A stretch of DNA of 64,000 bases from Symbiodinium natans (GCA_905221605.1 CAJNDS010002459.1:302501-366500); one strand, 5' to 3'. Shown: positions 12,504 to 24,344, counted from the stretch's first letter. Notes: generated by a model from the letters alone, not told the origin. Numbers and translations: made by a program.

Positions 12504-12582
12504 CGGTAACTAATACCAATAATAACAATAATAATATTGATAATACGAATAAAAATAATACTAATATTACTAATAATGATCA
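12504..12582. repeat. AAT-type trinucleotide microsatellite
   Basis: AATAATAACAATAATAATATTGATAATACG-like imperfect run. Similar AAT/AAG runs occur at 18.71 and 28.11 kb. Confidence 0.85.
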
Positions 12583-13049
12583 AGATACTGCTGACAATCA
12601 AGCGCCCATTCCTGCGCCCCATGCCAGCGCAAGGCGGCGGTCTGTTCGCTGCCCAGCACTTAGTGTGTCGACATCCATCACCCTCTTCAAAGTTTTCAGT
12701 GCTGTCCACGGCGGAGATAGATTGTGACAGGTGCAGCAGCCCACATTCTTTGAAGAGATTGATGTCGACTGCCTCAATCGTGGAGCCAGCTGCTTACATC
12801 CTCCTTTGCCACGGCACCGGGGCCCTTCACGGACAAATGCCGTAGGAGTGTCTGGTCAAGGTTGCAGTGAGTGTCTTCTGCACACCGGCAACCGGAATTT
12901 ACATAGCCTTCCTGGCAAGTTTACCAATTCACCGCCCTGCTGTCTTGTGAGAGACCGTGAGAGTGTGCGCGAAAGTTGCAAGTGCATGCGTGTGTCTGTA
13001 TATGCCTGCCTCGAGCTTGTCGGTACGTCTGCTTGTCTGTTTTTCTGTC

Positions 13050-13440
13050 TGTCTGGATGTGCGTAGTGTAATGCATTGCATTGCAGTGTACTGCGTTGTA
13101 TTTTATGTAGTGTCTGCAATGCAAGCAATGCACGCAATGTATGTACTGAATGCAACGCACGCGAAGTATGTAACGCATATGATGTCTGGAGTGTATGTGC
13201 GTATGCTGCGTACATGTACTGCATGAAATGCAGCACGTAGCTCATAATTTACGCAGTCTATGTACTGCATGGAGTGCATGTCGTGTATGTTATGAAACGT
13301 ATGCGGTGCATGCAGTGTATGTAGTGCAGCTGCACGCACGCCATATACTTGATGTATGTGGTGCGTGGAATGTTTGTTCAATGTATGTACTTAGTGCATG
13401 TATTGCACTGCATGCAAGTATGCATGTAAATGCGATCCCA
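13050..13440. repeat. Degenerate pentanucleotide satellite (TGYAN-type)
   Basis: About 390 bp in which TGTAC, TGCAT, TGTAT and GCAATG words recur with a loose 5-base period. Several apparent open frames here simply translate the repeat (Cys/Val/Met or His/Tyr-rich) and are not genes. Confidence 0.65.
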
Positions 13441-13852
13441 AATGACTCAACTCAATCCTCAACCCCATGACATGAGCACGGTCAGTTGAACTGGCGGCGT
13501 GCCTAGGCAGGGCTGAACATCCTAAAGGCAGGTATGGGAGGGCACCATGTATTTATGATACTGACTCATGCTAATTAAGTGTCATGGGTTTACACAAGTA
13601 CGTAAAACAGTTTGTTATCATGGACATAAGTTTACTGGATCGCGGCACGCGCCGGAATTCTGCGCTATACCAAAGAATGATAAGTTTCAGCAGCTGCCAG
13701 GACATGGCAACCTTGTGCCGAATTCCAAGGCTGGGTCGAATCGGCGATGGCAGCGGGCAGTGGCAAAAGCTGCCCGCGAGATTCGCAGGAGAACAGGCGG
13801 AGAAGTCTGCTACTACCCCGGATTCGAGCTTGCCTTGGCTTTGGCTGGGGAA

Positions 13853-13869
13853 CCCCCCCCCCCCCCCCC
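13853..13869. repeat. Poly-C run (17 C)
   Basis: Uninterrupted C run followed by CCTCCCCCACCC. Confidence 0.95.
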
Positions 13870-14370
13870 GCCTCCCCCACCCACGGTGTTTATGCCGCAA
13901 CGACAGTTTCGATGGTTACAGCTTGTGCATCCTTTAGGATCCCTCCCGGGATGGGGAGCGGCTGCACTATGATCTTTCAAGGCAGGGCATGCCGTCACTT
14001 GCTGACTATGACGAGGAATGATGCCGCGTGCTGCTAAGGACTGTTGTCCAGCCAGCTGTGCCTTTGCCTGAGAACCCCATCGACCTACCAGCTGTGTGTG
14101 ACTGCAAGTGGGCTGCTGTCTTGAAGCCGCTGAGGTTCAATGTCATGTTCAAGTTGCGGGTGAGCAAGGGGCTCGCCGTGGACAGCATCCATTGCACATG
14201 GGATCCAGAGGCCTTCATCAGATGATATCAGATGCATCGCACAAGCAAGTCAATCTAGCGGAGGGGAGTGATTTGGCAGCAGGTCATAGACCCCAGCACT
14301 TTCTCCGTCTCGAGGATGTCCGGAGCACGGATGTTTTCTGAATACGATACTCAAAAACTCACGCAGAAAA

Positions 14371-14372
<2 letters not shown>

Positions 14373-14436
<64 letters not shown>
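14373..14436. repeat. (GT)32 microsatellite
   Basis: Uninterrupted GT dinucleotide repeat of 64 bases. Confidence 0.95.
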
Positions 14437-14437
<1 letters not shown>

Positions 14438-15350
14438 CCGGGTCATTAAAATTTTAACAGGTCTGTCGATGCCACGGCCGACTTTGTCCTCGTGCATGGT
14501 GAGAGGACATCCGATCATGCAGTTTCGCCATGTTTTGCCTTACAGCTCATGTCAGCCAGCCAAAAGTGGATGACTAGGATCGAAGGCCAGAAACATGCAT
14601 ACGTTCAGGCAGGGAAGCGTTGCACAGCTGTCGTCAGCGTGACGACATTAATGCATGCGCCATGTGGCAAGTCGGTATGGCTACGTATGGCCACTCAGGT
14701 TGCGTGCCTCTACACTGACAAGCGCGGCAAGAGATTAATCCGCCGCGTGCTTGCATAAGTTGGCATGCCTGCCACATACTACATCGGCGGATGCGTAGCA
14801 TGTCTGCCTTTGCTTCTCAGGAGTCCACACACTTCAGTTGCCGGTGACTTCTTCGTTGAGCAACGTCTTCCGATATACGGAGATTGATGCCGTAACCAAC
14901 TTGCTCCTAAAACAGGCCCGACATGCCCTGTTTCAAAGTTCCGAATTGGTTTCGAAGCCGTGCCCTGAGCCTCGAAACTTGCCCCCAGGCCGCAGACTCT
15001 GCCCTGACCGGGAAATTTGTCGGCACCAAGTTTTCCAAACTAAAGGTGTGGAGAGGGGCAGTCATGCACTTCCTTGGCGCTAGTTACAGCGAGTTATCGT
15101 CGCCGAGGAACGGAAACTTTAAGGACAAGCTGACCAAGTCCTGTGTTGCCACAGCCTTGGAGCAGCTCCGTGTGTGGGCATCCGGTACGGGCATGATTCT
15201 GTTAGACCACCAGGACATGCTGCACGCATACCGAGCGAATTGCGCCTCGATGACAGCGGTGCAACACTCAGCTTCACCCAGCCGCCGAGAGCCTGGAAGC
15301 GACACACTTTGGATGCGAGGCTGGGCAGCTGATCCTTCCTGAGTCATTAA

Positions 15351-17943
15351 AGCTGCTGCACCGACCTCAGAGTTCTTCAGCATCATTGTTGGCTCGGTCT
15401 GCCAAGACAACAGGTACCTGCCGACAACGCAAATGCACTTATCAACACATATCAACACCCAGTCACACGAGCTTGCCCGAAACACGCATCAGACCCAATG
15501 CTTGCGTGTCCAAGGTATTGAGTGAATTTCTAGGTAGTTGTTCGGGCCCCGTGAAGCGCTGACTTCACACACAGCAAGGTAGTGTGCCCGTTCTGTTCTG
15601 TGTTCTGCCCCATTCACTCATCCGAGTTTGTGTTCCCATCGTGGGCCTGTGGACGCAGGTCCAGAAGCGATGTAGAAGTGCTTTTTGCTGATTTCATATA
15701 CTCCAAGGCCACTATACATTGGCACGATCCGCAAGTTCCCGGCATTCAGAGCAGGCGAGATCGCTTTAGATAACCACTTCATGTCGTTCTGCCAAGCCGC
15801 AGATTTTGAGTTTAGGCTTGCGTGTGCTTGTGTGCAGAGGTTCCGACATCAAGGTGGATGATCGGTGACTCGGCTCACACTCCGCATGTTCGCCAGAATC
15901 GGCACCTTCCGCTGGGCACTGCAGGATCGTGTCGCTGATCCGGGCTTGCAGCCTAGCCATGCGTCAAGAGCCACAGAATGCGAGGCTAAACGTTGCAGAG
16001 AATTGCAGAGTTTTCCAAGACCTTGGGTCTCCCCATCGCCTTGACAGCATCACTGGTATATCCACGAGCAGGAGCCTTGTGGGAAGCCTTATGGATAGCC
16101 TAGAAGCATGACAGTCAGAGTCGTGGAAACTCTACACCTCCCCTTAAGGTCTATACCATGCTGCCGCTTCCAGACAAAGCGGGGCTGCCCACTGGAATCG
16201 GAGACAATGCCAGCAGCTCATCTTCTGCTGCAATGCTGCAACTATGGTCTTAGGCTTTTTTACGCTGAGAGCTTCAGGTGTTCTTGCCACCAACGATAGC
16301 TGGCTCCAGCTCGGGCCTTTGCTACATTTTGCTACAAACCTGTCTTAGCCTTCTTTTCAAGGCCCCCCATGCCGACTTGTGCTCAGGCGACAAACTTGCC
16401 ACTGATCGCATTTACTTGCCGCCCAGCTGAATGACACCAACAAAGCCCCAAAAATCACGACAACAAAAAGCAGAGAGCCTGATGCACCCAAGGATCGACA
16501 ACGGTATGAGCTTGCGCCTCTACGCCGAGGACTCGGGCAGTGTTTCTTTTTGGTTGTGCCTTCTTGCCTTGAGCCAACCAGGGGATGTTGAGATTAGGGT
16601 GTGGCATGTTCCGCTGGGGCGGGAATCATATGGAATCATGTCTGTCTCAAGTTGAAAGAAAGCTTGGCAGCCGTGAGGGCAGTTTAAGTAATAGCTGTCG
16701 AGCTGAGGTGAGGCCTGAGGTTGGCCAAGAGACGCTGTACCAAGTGCAGCTCAACATGCAATCTGGGGGAGAGATTGCAGAAGGGTGCAGGGGGCAGATT
16801 CTGACAGACCCAAGGTTTGGAGCAGAAACGTTGCAAGACGTCTCTGTGATTTTGTCGGCACCAGAGGCGCTTGGAGCCGCTGGAGATTGGTAGCTCTGGC
16901 CGACCCTGCTGCTCTGCTAGAGTTCTTGAAAATGTTCAGAGGACTTCGCGGACTCCCTCAGCGAGGATGCTGAGAGAATGCTATCATGCGTCCAGCAGAT
17001 CAGAAGGGAAAGATGGAGGCCGGATGTCTAGACTACATGAAGCCACTCCGGAGAATGGCTCTAAAGTGATACGTGCACTTCAAAATGTGGGGGAAAGGTG
17101 ACAAGTCCATGCAGTTGAGAATGAATCTGAGCAAGTCTCCACAGCATGCTCTTCATTCTTTTCAAGTCAACTCTAATCGTTCCAAGTTCTAATTCCAATT
17201 CTAATTCAAAGTCCAGTTCTGTCCTATTCCATGCTATTCTGCTGGGGTTATGGTTCTGTTCCACTTCAATTCTGTGATTCTATTCTGTTGCGGAAATGCG
17301 CATGTAGATGTCTGCAATCTTGTTATTGACCGAATTCTTTCCACTATCGCTCGTCGACGCCACGAGGCTGCCATGGCAATCGTTTCATGTCGTGCTTCCT
17401 GGCACACCGGAAGAGCTTGGACCCAAGCTGCAAGCCCACAGTGCAGTGCAGGGTACAGCTTGGGGATTGTACTATGAACCTTGTTCATCTTTAGGCCCCG
17501 AGACTCAGGACTCCTCTCTGTCCTATCCGTGACTCAGGTCCCGTGTTCTCGCCTCCCTTGCGGAAGACCGCGCTGGCTCCGAGTCCACCTATGCTTCCTG
17601 GCATGCACGGAGTGAGCTAGGAGAAGAGTCGGATCCATCGAAGCGACTCGAAGCTGGAGGTTGACTTCCTCTGCCACATCCACAAGCTTGTTCAAAACAA
17701 GCAGGACTAGCCCCCAAAAAGGCTCGGCAGCCTTCGGCAGCTTGAGCTTGGCGCATTTGTGTCATTTGTGTCGTGTGGACGTGCGCGCGCGTGCGCGCCT
17801 GTGCAGGCCGACCGAAAGCTGAGATAGATCCCTGCTTTGATGCGCAAATATCAAGCATTTTCAGCCAGATGAAGGTTTGGAATCTGGCACGACGTGAATT
17901 CAGGCGAAGGATGGCCATCCAGTGGTCCAAGAAGAACATATCT
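15351..17943. other. No firmly supported gene
   Basis: Candidate fragments at about 16690-16890 and 17310-17530 on the plus strand are readable but unrecognised and lack splice support. Bases 17165-17285 are a degenerate ATTCTAATTCCAA-type low-complexity stretch. Confidence 0.35.
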
Positions 17944-18056
17944 GGGGGTTTACGAAAATTTGGGGGCTTCCCCCATATAGATCCTCAAATAGTAGGATCC
18001 CCCCTTTTTTTAATATAAGGAGCCCAATTAGGTATTTCCTAAGTTCGGAAGCCCCC
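17944..18056 (-). mobile_element. Palindromic element, reverse-oriented full copy (113 bp)
   Basis: It begins GGGGGTTTACGAAAATTTGG and ends with the inverted GAAGCCCCC. Read on the minus strand it aligns along its length with the copy at 38147-38248: both have CCTACTATT, a G run with TCTA, then TTTTCGTAAACCCCC at the end. No coding capacity. Confidence 0.7.
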
Positions 18057-18707
18057 ATCTGCTCTTGAGCTTTGTAAGTTACCATTTCGCATGGTACGGG
18101 TTCGGGTCAGGACCAGGGGGCCATCTCTGAACATTGAAGACCGAGTTTGCTGCTCAAGTTTTTAACGCTTCGGTGGTGACGGCGGGGTAGCCCCTCCCCT
18201 CCGTTTGAGAAGGAGAAAAGCCACAGCAAGCCAAGCTAGGCTAAGCCCAGGCAGCATCAAGCCAACGGCGTCACCACCCAGGCAGTAGTTCTCAGAGCTC
18301 GCCACCTGAGCAGCGAAGAGTGAAAGCACTCAGTTTTCTGGTTTGCAGTCTGTGTACAGCCCGACTGCACTGTGCTGGACTGACGTATGCTTTGTCAAGT
18401 GCAGTCCAGTTGTAGGCAACAAGCCGGCAACATCTTGAACTGCTACAAGGATCCCGGCTGCCTTCTCCGAAGTGTCTGTCCCCGCATACTTGCAGATCTT
18501 GTCGGCAGTTGCGGTCTCACTCGACGACGTTTTGAGATCCTGCGGCTTCAGGGCCTTGAAAGGCGCCGCACAGTGCCAAACAGCAATCATCGGGACGACC
18601 GTGTCCCAGCACCTTGGCTCAATTTGCCCCCTGCGCGTGTTCAACCTGCACATCTGCAGCCCCGAAGCATGGTACTAAGTTGCAACATCGACTCAAAGCC
18701 GCATTTT
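18057..18707. other. No firmly supported gene
   Basis: Both strands of 18380-18680 give readable frames of about 105 codons (plus: VPAYLQILSAVAVSLDDVL; minus: SEKAAGILVAVQDVAGLL). I cannot tell which, if either, is coding. Confidence 0.35.
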
Positions 18708-18784
18708 TAATAATAATAATAATAAGAATAAGAAGAAGAATAATAATAAGAATAAGAATAAGAAGAAGAAGAATAATAATAATT
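18708..18784. repeat. AAT/AAG trinucleotide microsatellite
   Basis: AATAATAATAATAAGAATAAGAAGAAG-like imperfect run. Confidence 0.9.
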
Positions 18785-19170
18785 GCACAGCCGAGGCATG
18801 ACAGTCGTGCGTCGGAAAACACAAAAAGGCACCGGGGTGCCTCCGCCCTGCAGGTCTGCTTGAAGTGTCGGCTGGGTTCTTGCAAAAACAGGCGGCTTGG
18901 GAACTTGGGCATGGCAGCGTTGTGGAGTTGACGCTTGGGAGGTACGAGCGTAGCACAGAGCTCGAGTTTCGAGACGCCTCTGAAGTTGTAAACCGACATG
19001 TAGTGGCTTGGCAAGGATAGAGGTGCCTTGATCATGATGGTGACATCTAGGAACTCCGGGGGTCTGAGAGTGGAGAGTGGAATCTTTGCACTTCAGGTTT
19101 GGGTAGCCTTGTTCATCATGGTGCTGCGCCCAGAGATTGCCTGCTCTTGCCCCTCTCACACGGCAAGACG
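18785..19170. other. No supported gene
   Basis: Minus-strand frames run through here into the trinucleotide repeat. They look like read-through and not genes. Confidence 0.45.
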
Positions 19171-19283
19171 GTTTAGGGTTTAGAGTTTAGGGTTTAGGGT
19201 TCAGGGTTCAGGGTTTAGGGTTTAGGGTTTAGGGTTTAGGGTCTAGGGTCTAGGTTTAGGGTTTAGGGTTTAGGGTTTAGGGG
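19171..19283 (+). repeat. Telomere-like array (TTTAGGG)n at left edge of repeat island
   Basis: About 15 copies with variants TTCAGGG, TCTAGGG and TTTAGAG. It directly abuts the inverted boundary sequence at 19289. Confidence 0.95.
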
Positions 19284-19288
19284 GGTCC

Positions 19289-19347
19289 GGGGTTTTTTTT
19301 TTGCAAAGGTGTGGCTCGGCCCTGTCCCCTTGCAAAGGTGTGGCTTG
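19289..19347 (+). repeat. Left boundary inverted repeat
   Basis: T10 tract followed by two direct copies of GCAAAGGTGTGGCT separated by CGGCCCTGTCCCCTT. Inverted partner at 24345-24406. Confidence 0.85.
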
Positions 19348-19640
19348 GCTTGGCTTGGCCTGGCTTGGCTGGGCGTGTCCTCTGACCTGGCTTGGCTTGG
19401 CTTGGCTTGTCTGGCTTGGCTTGGGTTTCGTTGGCTTGGCTCGGCTTGGCTTGGCTTGGGTCGGCTGGGCTTGGCTTGGCTTGGCTCGGCTTGTGTTCTG
19501 GCTTGGCTTGGCTCGGCTTGGCTTGGCTTTGGTTGGCTTGGCTCCTTGGCTTGGCTTGGCTCGGGTGGGCTCGGCTTGGCTTGGCTTGGCCTGGCTGGCT
19601 TGGCTTGGCTCGGCGTGGCTTGGCTCGGCTTGGCCTGGCT
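19341..19640 (+). repeat. Pentanucleotide array (TTGGC)n
   Basis: About 60 units of GGCTT with GGCTC and GGGT variants. Open frames of AWLGL or PSQAK repeats on either strand are translations of this array, not genes. Confidence 0.95.
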
Positions 19641-19910
19641 TGGGCGCCCACTTCGTTTTGATTTCCCTGTTCTCCCCAGTCGCAAAGATTCTTTTTACCG
19701 CGATGTAGCTGTAGCTGCTAGAAATACGTGGAGTGTAAAAAAGTAGTATGCCGGTCCTGAAAACCCTGTTGACCTGTCTACTTGTGCGCGATCAGCTTTT
19801 GGTACTTCCCCCCCCCCCCCACATCCCCCAACACGTTAAACCCTCGCTGTTGCAAAACACGTCCTACCGTGCTTGGAGGCCTACTTGGATACCCTACATA
19901 AGAATCTTTT

Positions 19911-20345
19911 TGAAACCCATGATGCAAGCATTGAGTTTGCAAATGGCTGCGCCCCCCCCCCAAACCCCCCCGCTTTTTTAAGCCGTGCAAGCTTGCGTCA
20001 AAGCATATGAGTCTTGTTGAAACCCATGATGCAAGGATTGAGTTTGCAAATGGGGGGGCTGCGCCCCCCCCAACCCCCCCGCTTTTTTGAGCCGTGCAAG
20101 CTTGCGTCAAAGCATATGAGTCTTGTTGAAACCCATGATGCAAGCATTGAGTTTGCAATGGGGGGGGGCTGCGCCCCCCCCCCCCACACCCCCAGCTTGT
20201 TTGAGCCCCCCCCGCCCCCCTCCCCACCCGACACACCCACCGCCAGCCTCCGCGTCCAAGCATGATTGCAAGCATTGAGTTGCAAATGGGGGGGGCTGCG
20301 ACCCCCAACCCCCCCGCTTTTTTAAGCAGTGCAAGCTGCATCAAA
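19911..20345 (+). repeat. ~108-bp tandem repeat, cluster 1
   Basis: Units start TGAAACCCATGATGCAAG at 19911, 20018 and 20127, with a diverged fourth from about 20255. Each has TTGAGTTTGCAAATGG, a GGGGGGGCTGCGCCCCCCC hairpin, ACCCCCCCGCTTTTTT and GCCGTGCAAGCTTGCGTCAA. Homologous to cluster 2 at 23565-24205. Confidence 0.9.
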
Positions 20346-20925
20346 GCATAGCCCAAGTCGTCCTGGTGTTCGGTTATGTTGGCAACTAGCCTCTGGTTCC
20401 AGGATCTATGGGAACCGAGACAACAGTTCCGGAACCAACCTTCCAAGCGACAAATTAGGAAGCATTACAACCAAAAAGGAACATTGCAACATCGCATGCG
20501 CAGTGCTAATGATGTTACTGATGCTTTTGCCCCCCCCCCCCCTCGCCCAATGATGCCGCTGATGGGTGGGGGGGGGGTGGGTAGTAATACAGATTTCAAC
20601 CAGGGGTACACGCAGTCCGCTTCCCCCTCTCCCGTAGCAACCTTTCAGGTCGGGGGGTGGGGGGGCGGGGGTGGGGGGTGGGGGTGGGGGGCGGGTGGGG
20701 GGTTGGGGGTTTCGAGCCCGAAACCTGGACTTGGGCCAGAAGAGGTGGGGGGGGTGGGGGGAGATTAAAGGATAACACAACCAGTTGGAAAATACCAAAG
20801 CCAAGAAAGTGGTTATTACAACTGAGGAGGCCTGAGAACGCGGATAGCACAACCAGTGCCTTGCATGTTGGTGGATATCTCAACCGGAGGCCATTCTGGC
20901 GCATGAAAAGATAAAAATCTTGCGA
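20346..20925. other. No gene; G/C-homopolymer-rich spacer
   Basis: It contains C10 at 20530, a G-run near 20570 and a G-rich tract at 20652-20763 (GGGGGTGGGGG motifs, G-quadruplex-like). Confidence 0.7.
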
Positions 20926-21440
20926 AAACCACGAAATCATTGGGCAATCACATATGAAAGCCGTCAATGCTGCAGAAACGAAGTAAATTAATCTTTACAA
21001 GCTCCTGGTGAAGGGAATTCTGTGGCCCGCAACACATAATAATCAGGAGAAAACCATGAAATCAGTGCGTAATCACATATGAAAACAATCAATGGTGCAG
21101 AAACGAAGTAAATTCATTTATACAAGCTCCTGGTGTAGGGAATTCTGTGGCCCGCAACACATAATAATCCGGAGAAAACCATGAAATCAGTGCGTAATCA
21201 CATATGAAAACAATCAATGCTGCAGAAACGAAGTAAATTCATTTATACAAGCTCCTGGTGTAGGGAATTCTGTGGCCCGCAACACATAATAATCAGGAGA
21301 AAACCATGAAATCAGTGCGTAATCACATATGAAAACAATCAATGCTGCAGAAACGAAGAAAATTCATTTATGCAAGCTCCTGGTGTAGGGAATTCTGTGG
21401 CCCACAACACATAAAAGTATGATAAAAGTCATGATGAAAC
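20926..21440 (+). repeat. 125-bp tandem repeat, about four copies
   Basis: GCTCCTGGTG recurs at 21001, 21126, 21251 and 21376, an exact 125-bp period. Each unit has AATCACATATGAAA, TGCAGAAACGAAG and GGGAATTCTGTGGCCC. Central copies are nearly identical; the edge copies diverge. Confidence 0.95.
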
Positions 21441-21885
21441 CACAAAATCACTGGGCAATCACATGTAAAATCAGCGAAAGCCTCTTGTGGCATCGAACGC
21501 TCTCTGCAAAATCTGCAGCTGTGCTTTTGCCTCTGGGCATCTCTAAGACGTGGCCTCGCAGCGCTGATAGGGTTTAGGCAACCCAGGGAGGACAGGGTCT
21601 AAGCAGATGAGGGATATCACAACTGCAGATGTTTTCAAAGTTGCTTGGTGTTCTGTAAGGACCCCAACTCTGGTTTGGAATGTTGGTAACTTGTAACCTT
21701 AATAAGCGGGTTGTGATATCACGGTTTCTGGTTTGCCCTCAAACCGACAGCAGTTGTGACATCCCGGTTTTTGGTTGTAATAATACTTTTTTGGTCGTAG
21801 TATGGGGTGGGGGGGTGGGGACGGGGGGGTGGGGGGTTGGTGGGGGAGGGGTGGGGACGCGGCGGGCGCGGGGGGCGGACATTGC
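21441..21885. other. No gene; spacer with G-rich tract
   Basis: Bases 21800-21880 are GGGGTGGGGACG-type G-rich sequence. Confidence 0.6.
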
Positions 21886-21962
21886 GGTTCCAGGCTGTTC
21901 TGTTACGGTTCCAGGGTGTTCTGTTACGGTTCCAAGCTGTTTTGTTACGGTTCCAAGCGTTC
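21886..21962 (+). repeat. 21-bp tandem repeat, four copies
   Basis: Unit GTTACGGTTCCAAGCTGTTCT with small changes. Confidence 0.9.
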
Positions 21963-21980
21963 CGGGCCCCCCTTTGGCAG

Positions 21981-22152
21981 CCCTAGACCCTAGACCATAG
22001 ACCCTAGACCCTAGACCCTAGACCCTAGACCCTAGACCCAAGACCTTTAAACCCTAAACCCTAAACCCTAAACCCTAAACCCCAAACCCTAAACCTTAAC
22101 CCTCAACCCTAAACCCTAACCCTCGACCCTACACCCTAAACCCTAACCCTAA
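21981..22152 (-). repeat. Telomere-like array (CCCTAGA then CCCTAAA)
   Basis: The first half is the variant CCCTAGA, homogeneous over about eight units. The second half is CCCTAAA with CCCTAAC variants. The sharp switch of variant suggests separate expansions. Confidence 0.95.
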
Positions 22153-23020
22153 TGTGGGATCCTGTTTAATGTGGGAACAGTCGAGGCGTGGATGGGGGCC
22201 TGATTAGACGGCCCCGGGGGTTTATATGATTTTAATAGGGAGGAGTTTAGATAGATTTAAAAGGGATCCATATGAATTTAAAGGGATGAGCTTAATATAA
22301 TTTAAAAGGGATGTGTGCGAGTCGAAAAGGGATCCGGGATGAGTTTATATATTTTTAAAAGGAATCCATATATAGGCTTTTTCCAAATTCGTAGCCTCCG
22401 AGCCGACGCCTTGACATAAAACAGACCCCAAATCAGTGCCACGATTCGGGGCCGAGGGGGGCTCCTGGACCACCCCCTTGTCGGATTGAACGAAACCAAT
22501 TTTTCAAATGGTTTCTTAAAGGGAATTAATGGTTTCGGGCCAGTTGGAATGGATGAGGTCGGCCTTTAAAATCACATCCGGCTTTAACATCATAAGGCCC
22601 GGCTTTAAGCCAAGAGACCAAGGCATCCAAATTCGGAGCTTCCGGGCCGGGGCCTTGACATAAAACAGGACCCCGAATCAGTGCCATTATTCGGGGCCGA
22701 AGGGGGCTCCTGGACCACCCCCCTTGTCGGATTGAACGAAACCAATTTTTCAAATGGTTTCTTAAAGGGAATTAACGGTTTCGGGCCAGTTGGAATGGAT
22801 GAGGTCGGCCTTTAAAATCACCCCCCTTTCGGGCTGTAAAATCATAGGCGCCCAGATAAGCCGGAAGCCTACGGGCCGAAACAGCCCAAGCTTTAAACAA
22901 TTGCGGAGATTCGGGAACGAGGACTTTAAAGTAGGCACCCGAAAACAGTCAGGGGATCTGAATAATTCGGCCAGATGACTTTAAAGAGGCGGCCACTACT
23001 AAACAAGGTTCCAACATTAC
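22153..23020 (+). repeat. TTTAAA-rich short repeats and ~245-bp tandem duplication
   Basis: Bases 22200-22380 carry AAGGGATCC and TTTAAAAGGGAT motifs several times. Bases 22383-22574 and 22627-22821 are two copies of one sequence, period about 246. Shared stretches include GCCTTGACATAAAACAG, GGGGGCTCCTGGACCACC and TTGTCGGATTGAACGAAACC. Confidence 0.85.
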
Positions 23021-23380
23021 ACCCTAAACCCTTATTAAACCCTAAAACCCTAAACCTAAACCTAAAACCATAAACCTAAACCCTAAACCTAAACCCTAAA
23101 AACCAAACCCTAAAACCGAAACCATAAACCCTAACTAAACCTTACCTAAACCCTAAACCATAACACTAACCCTTAACCCTAAACCCTAAACCCTAAACCC
23201 TAAAACCCTAAAACCTCAACCCTAAACCCAAACCTAAACCCGTAAACCCTAAACCCTAAACCCTAAATCTAAACCATAAACCCTAAACCCTAAACCCTAA
23301 ACCCTAAACCCTAAACCCTAAACCCTAAACCCTAAACCCTAAACCCTAAACCCTAAACCCTAAACCCTAAACCCTAAGCC
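23021..23380 (-). repeat. Long telomere-like array (CCCTAAA)n
   Basis: About 50 units. The left 250 bp are degenerate (ACCTAAA, AACCATAAA) and the right part is nearly perfect. Confidence 0.95.
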
Positions 23381-23564
23381 CAGCCCCTAAGCCTGTCATC
23401 TTGGTACAAAACAAACTTGATATTTCTATGATACCCTTATTAGTAGTTAAAAAGGTGTTGGAACGGAACCGGTTCCAGAGTTATGGGGCGGTGTCTATCC
23501 TCAGTGGCTACCGGGTCGGTGTCTGACTATACTGGCAACCGGACGACGTGGGTAGGATTTTTTT

Positions 23565-24205
23565 TGAAACCCATGATGCAAGCATTGAGTTTGCAAATGG
23601 GGGGGGCTGCGCCCCCCCCAACCCCCCCGCTTTTTTTGAGCCGTGCAAGCTTGCGTCAAAGCATGATGCAAGCATTGAGTTTGCAAATGGGGGGGGGCTG
23701 CGCCCCCCCCAACCCCCCCGCTTTTTTAAGCCGTGCAAGCTTGCATCAAAGCATAAGAATTTTTTGAAACCCATGATGCAAGCATTGAGTTTGCAAATGG
23801 GGGGGGGCTGCGCCCCCCCCAACCCCCCCGCTTCTTAAAGCCGTGCAAGCTTGTTTCAAAGCATATGAATCTTTTTGAAACCTACAGGCAAGCATTGCAG
23901 CATGCAAGCATTGAGTTTGCAAATGGGGGGGGCTGCGCCCCCCCCAACCCCCCCGCTTTTTTGAGCCGTGCAAAGCTTGCTTCAAAATCATAAGAATCTT
24001 TTTGCAACCCATGATGCAAGCATTGAGTTTGCAAATGGGGGGGGCTGCGCCCCCCCCCAACCCCCCCGCTTTTTTAAGCCGTGCAAGCTTGCGTCAAAGC
24101 ATATGAGTCTTGTTGAAACCCATGATGCAAGCGTTGACTTTGCAAATGGCCCCCCCGCTTTTTTTGAGCCGTGCAAGCTCGCTTCAAAGCATATGAGTCT
24201 TGGGT
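23565..24205 (+). repeat. ~108-bp tandem repeat, cluster 2
   Basis: Six or so units beginning TGAAACCCATGATGCAAG (23565, 23765, 23875, 24003, 24115 and a shortened one near 23662). Same unit as cluster 1, with variable G-run and C-run lengths and one unit lacking the G tract. Confidence 0.9.
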
Positions 24206-24340
24206 GGGTGGGGGGGAGGGGGTGGGGGGGGTGGGGGAAGGTGGGGGGGGGGGTGAAGGGGCGGGTGGGGGGTGTGGGGGGGGTGTGGGGGGGGGGGGGG
24301 GGGGGGGGGGGGTGGGGGGGGGGGGGGGGGGACGTGAGGG
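24206..24340 (+). repeat. G-rich homopolymer tract
   Basis: GGGGTGGGGG-type sequence, including a run of more than 20 G near 24290-24312. It is strongly G-quadruplex-like and likely to be unreliable in assembly. Confidence 0.9.
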
Positions 24341-24344
24341 GGGA

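Larger units (their letters stand above)
13570..15350 (+). other. Region of possible exons, unassigned
   Basis: Three plus-strand stretches read more like protein than their shadows: about 14045-14222 (PLPENPIDLP...), about 14500-14756 and about 14923-15342 (GKFVGTKFSKLK...). They lie in different frames with no recognisable domain, and I could not join them with convincing splice sites. They may be exons of one unknown gene or chance. Confidence 0.25.

Noticed and set aside
19263-19746. Long frames of AWLGL or PSQAK repeats on both strands
   Set aside because: They are direct translations of the TTGGC pentamer array.
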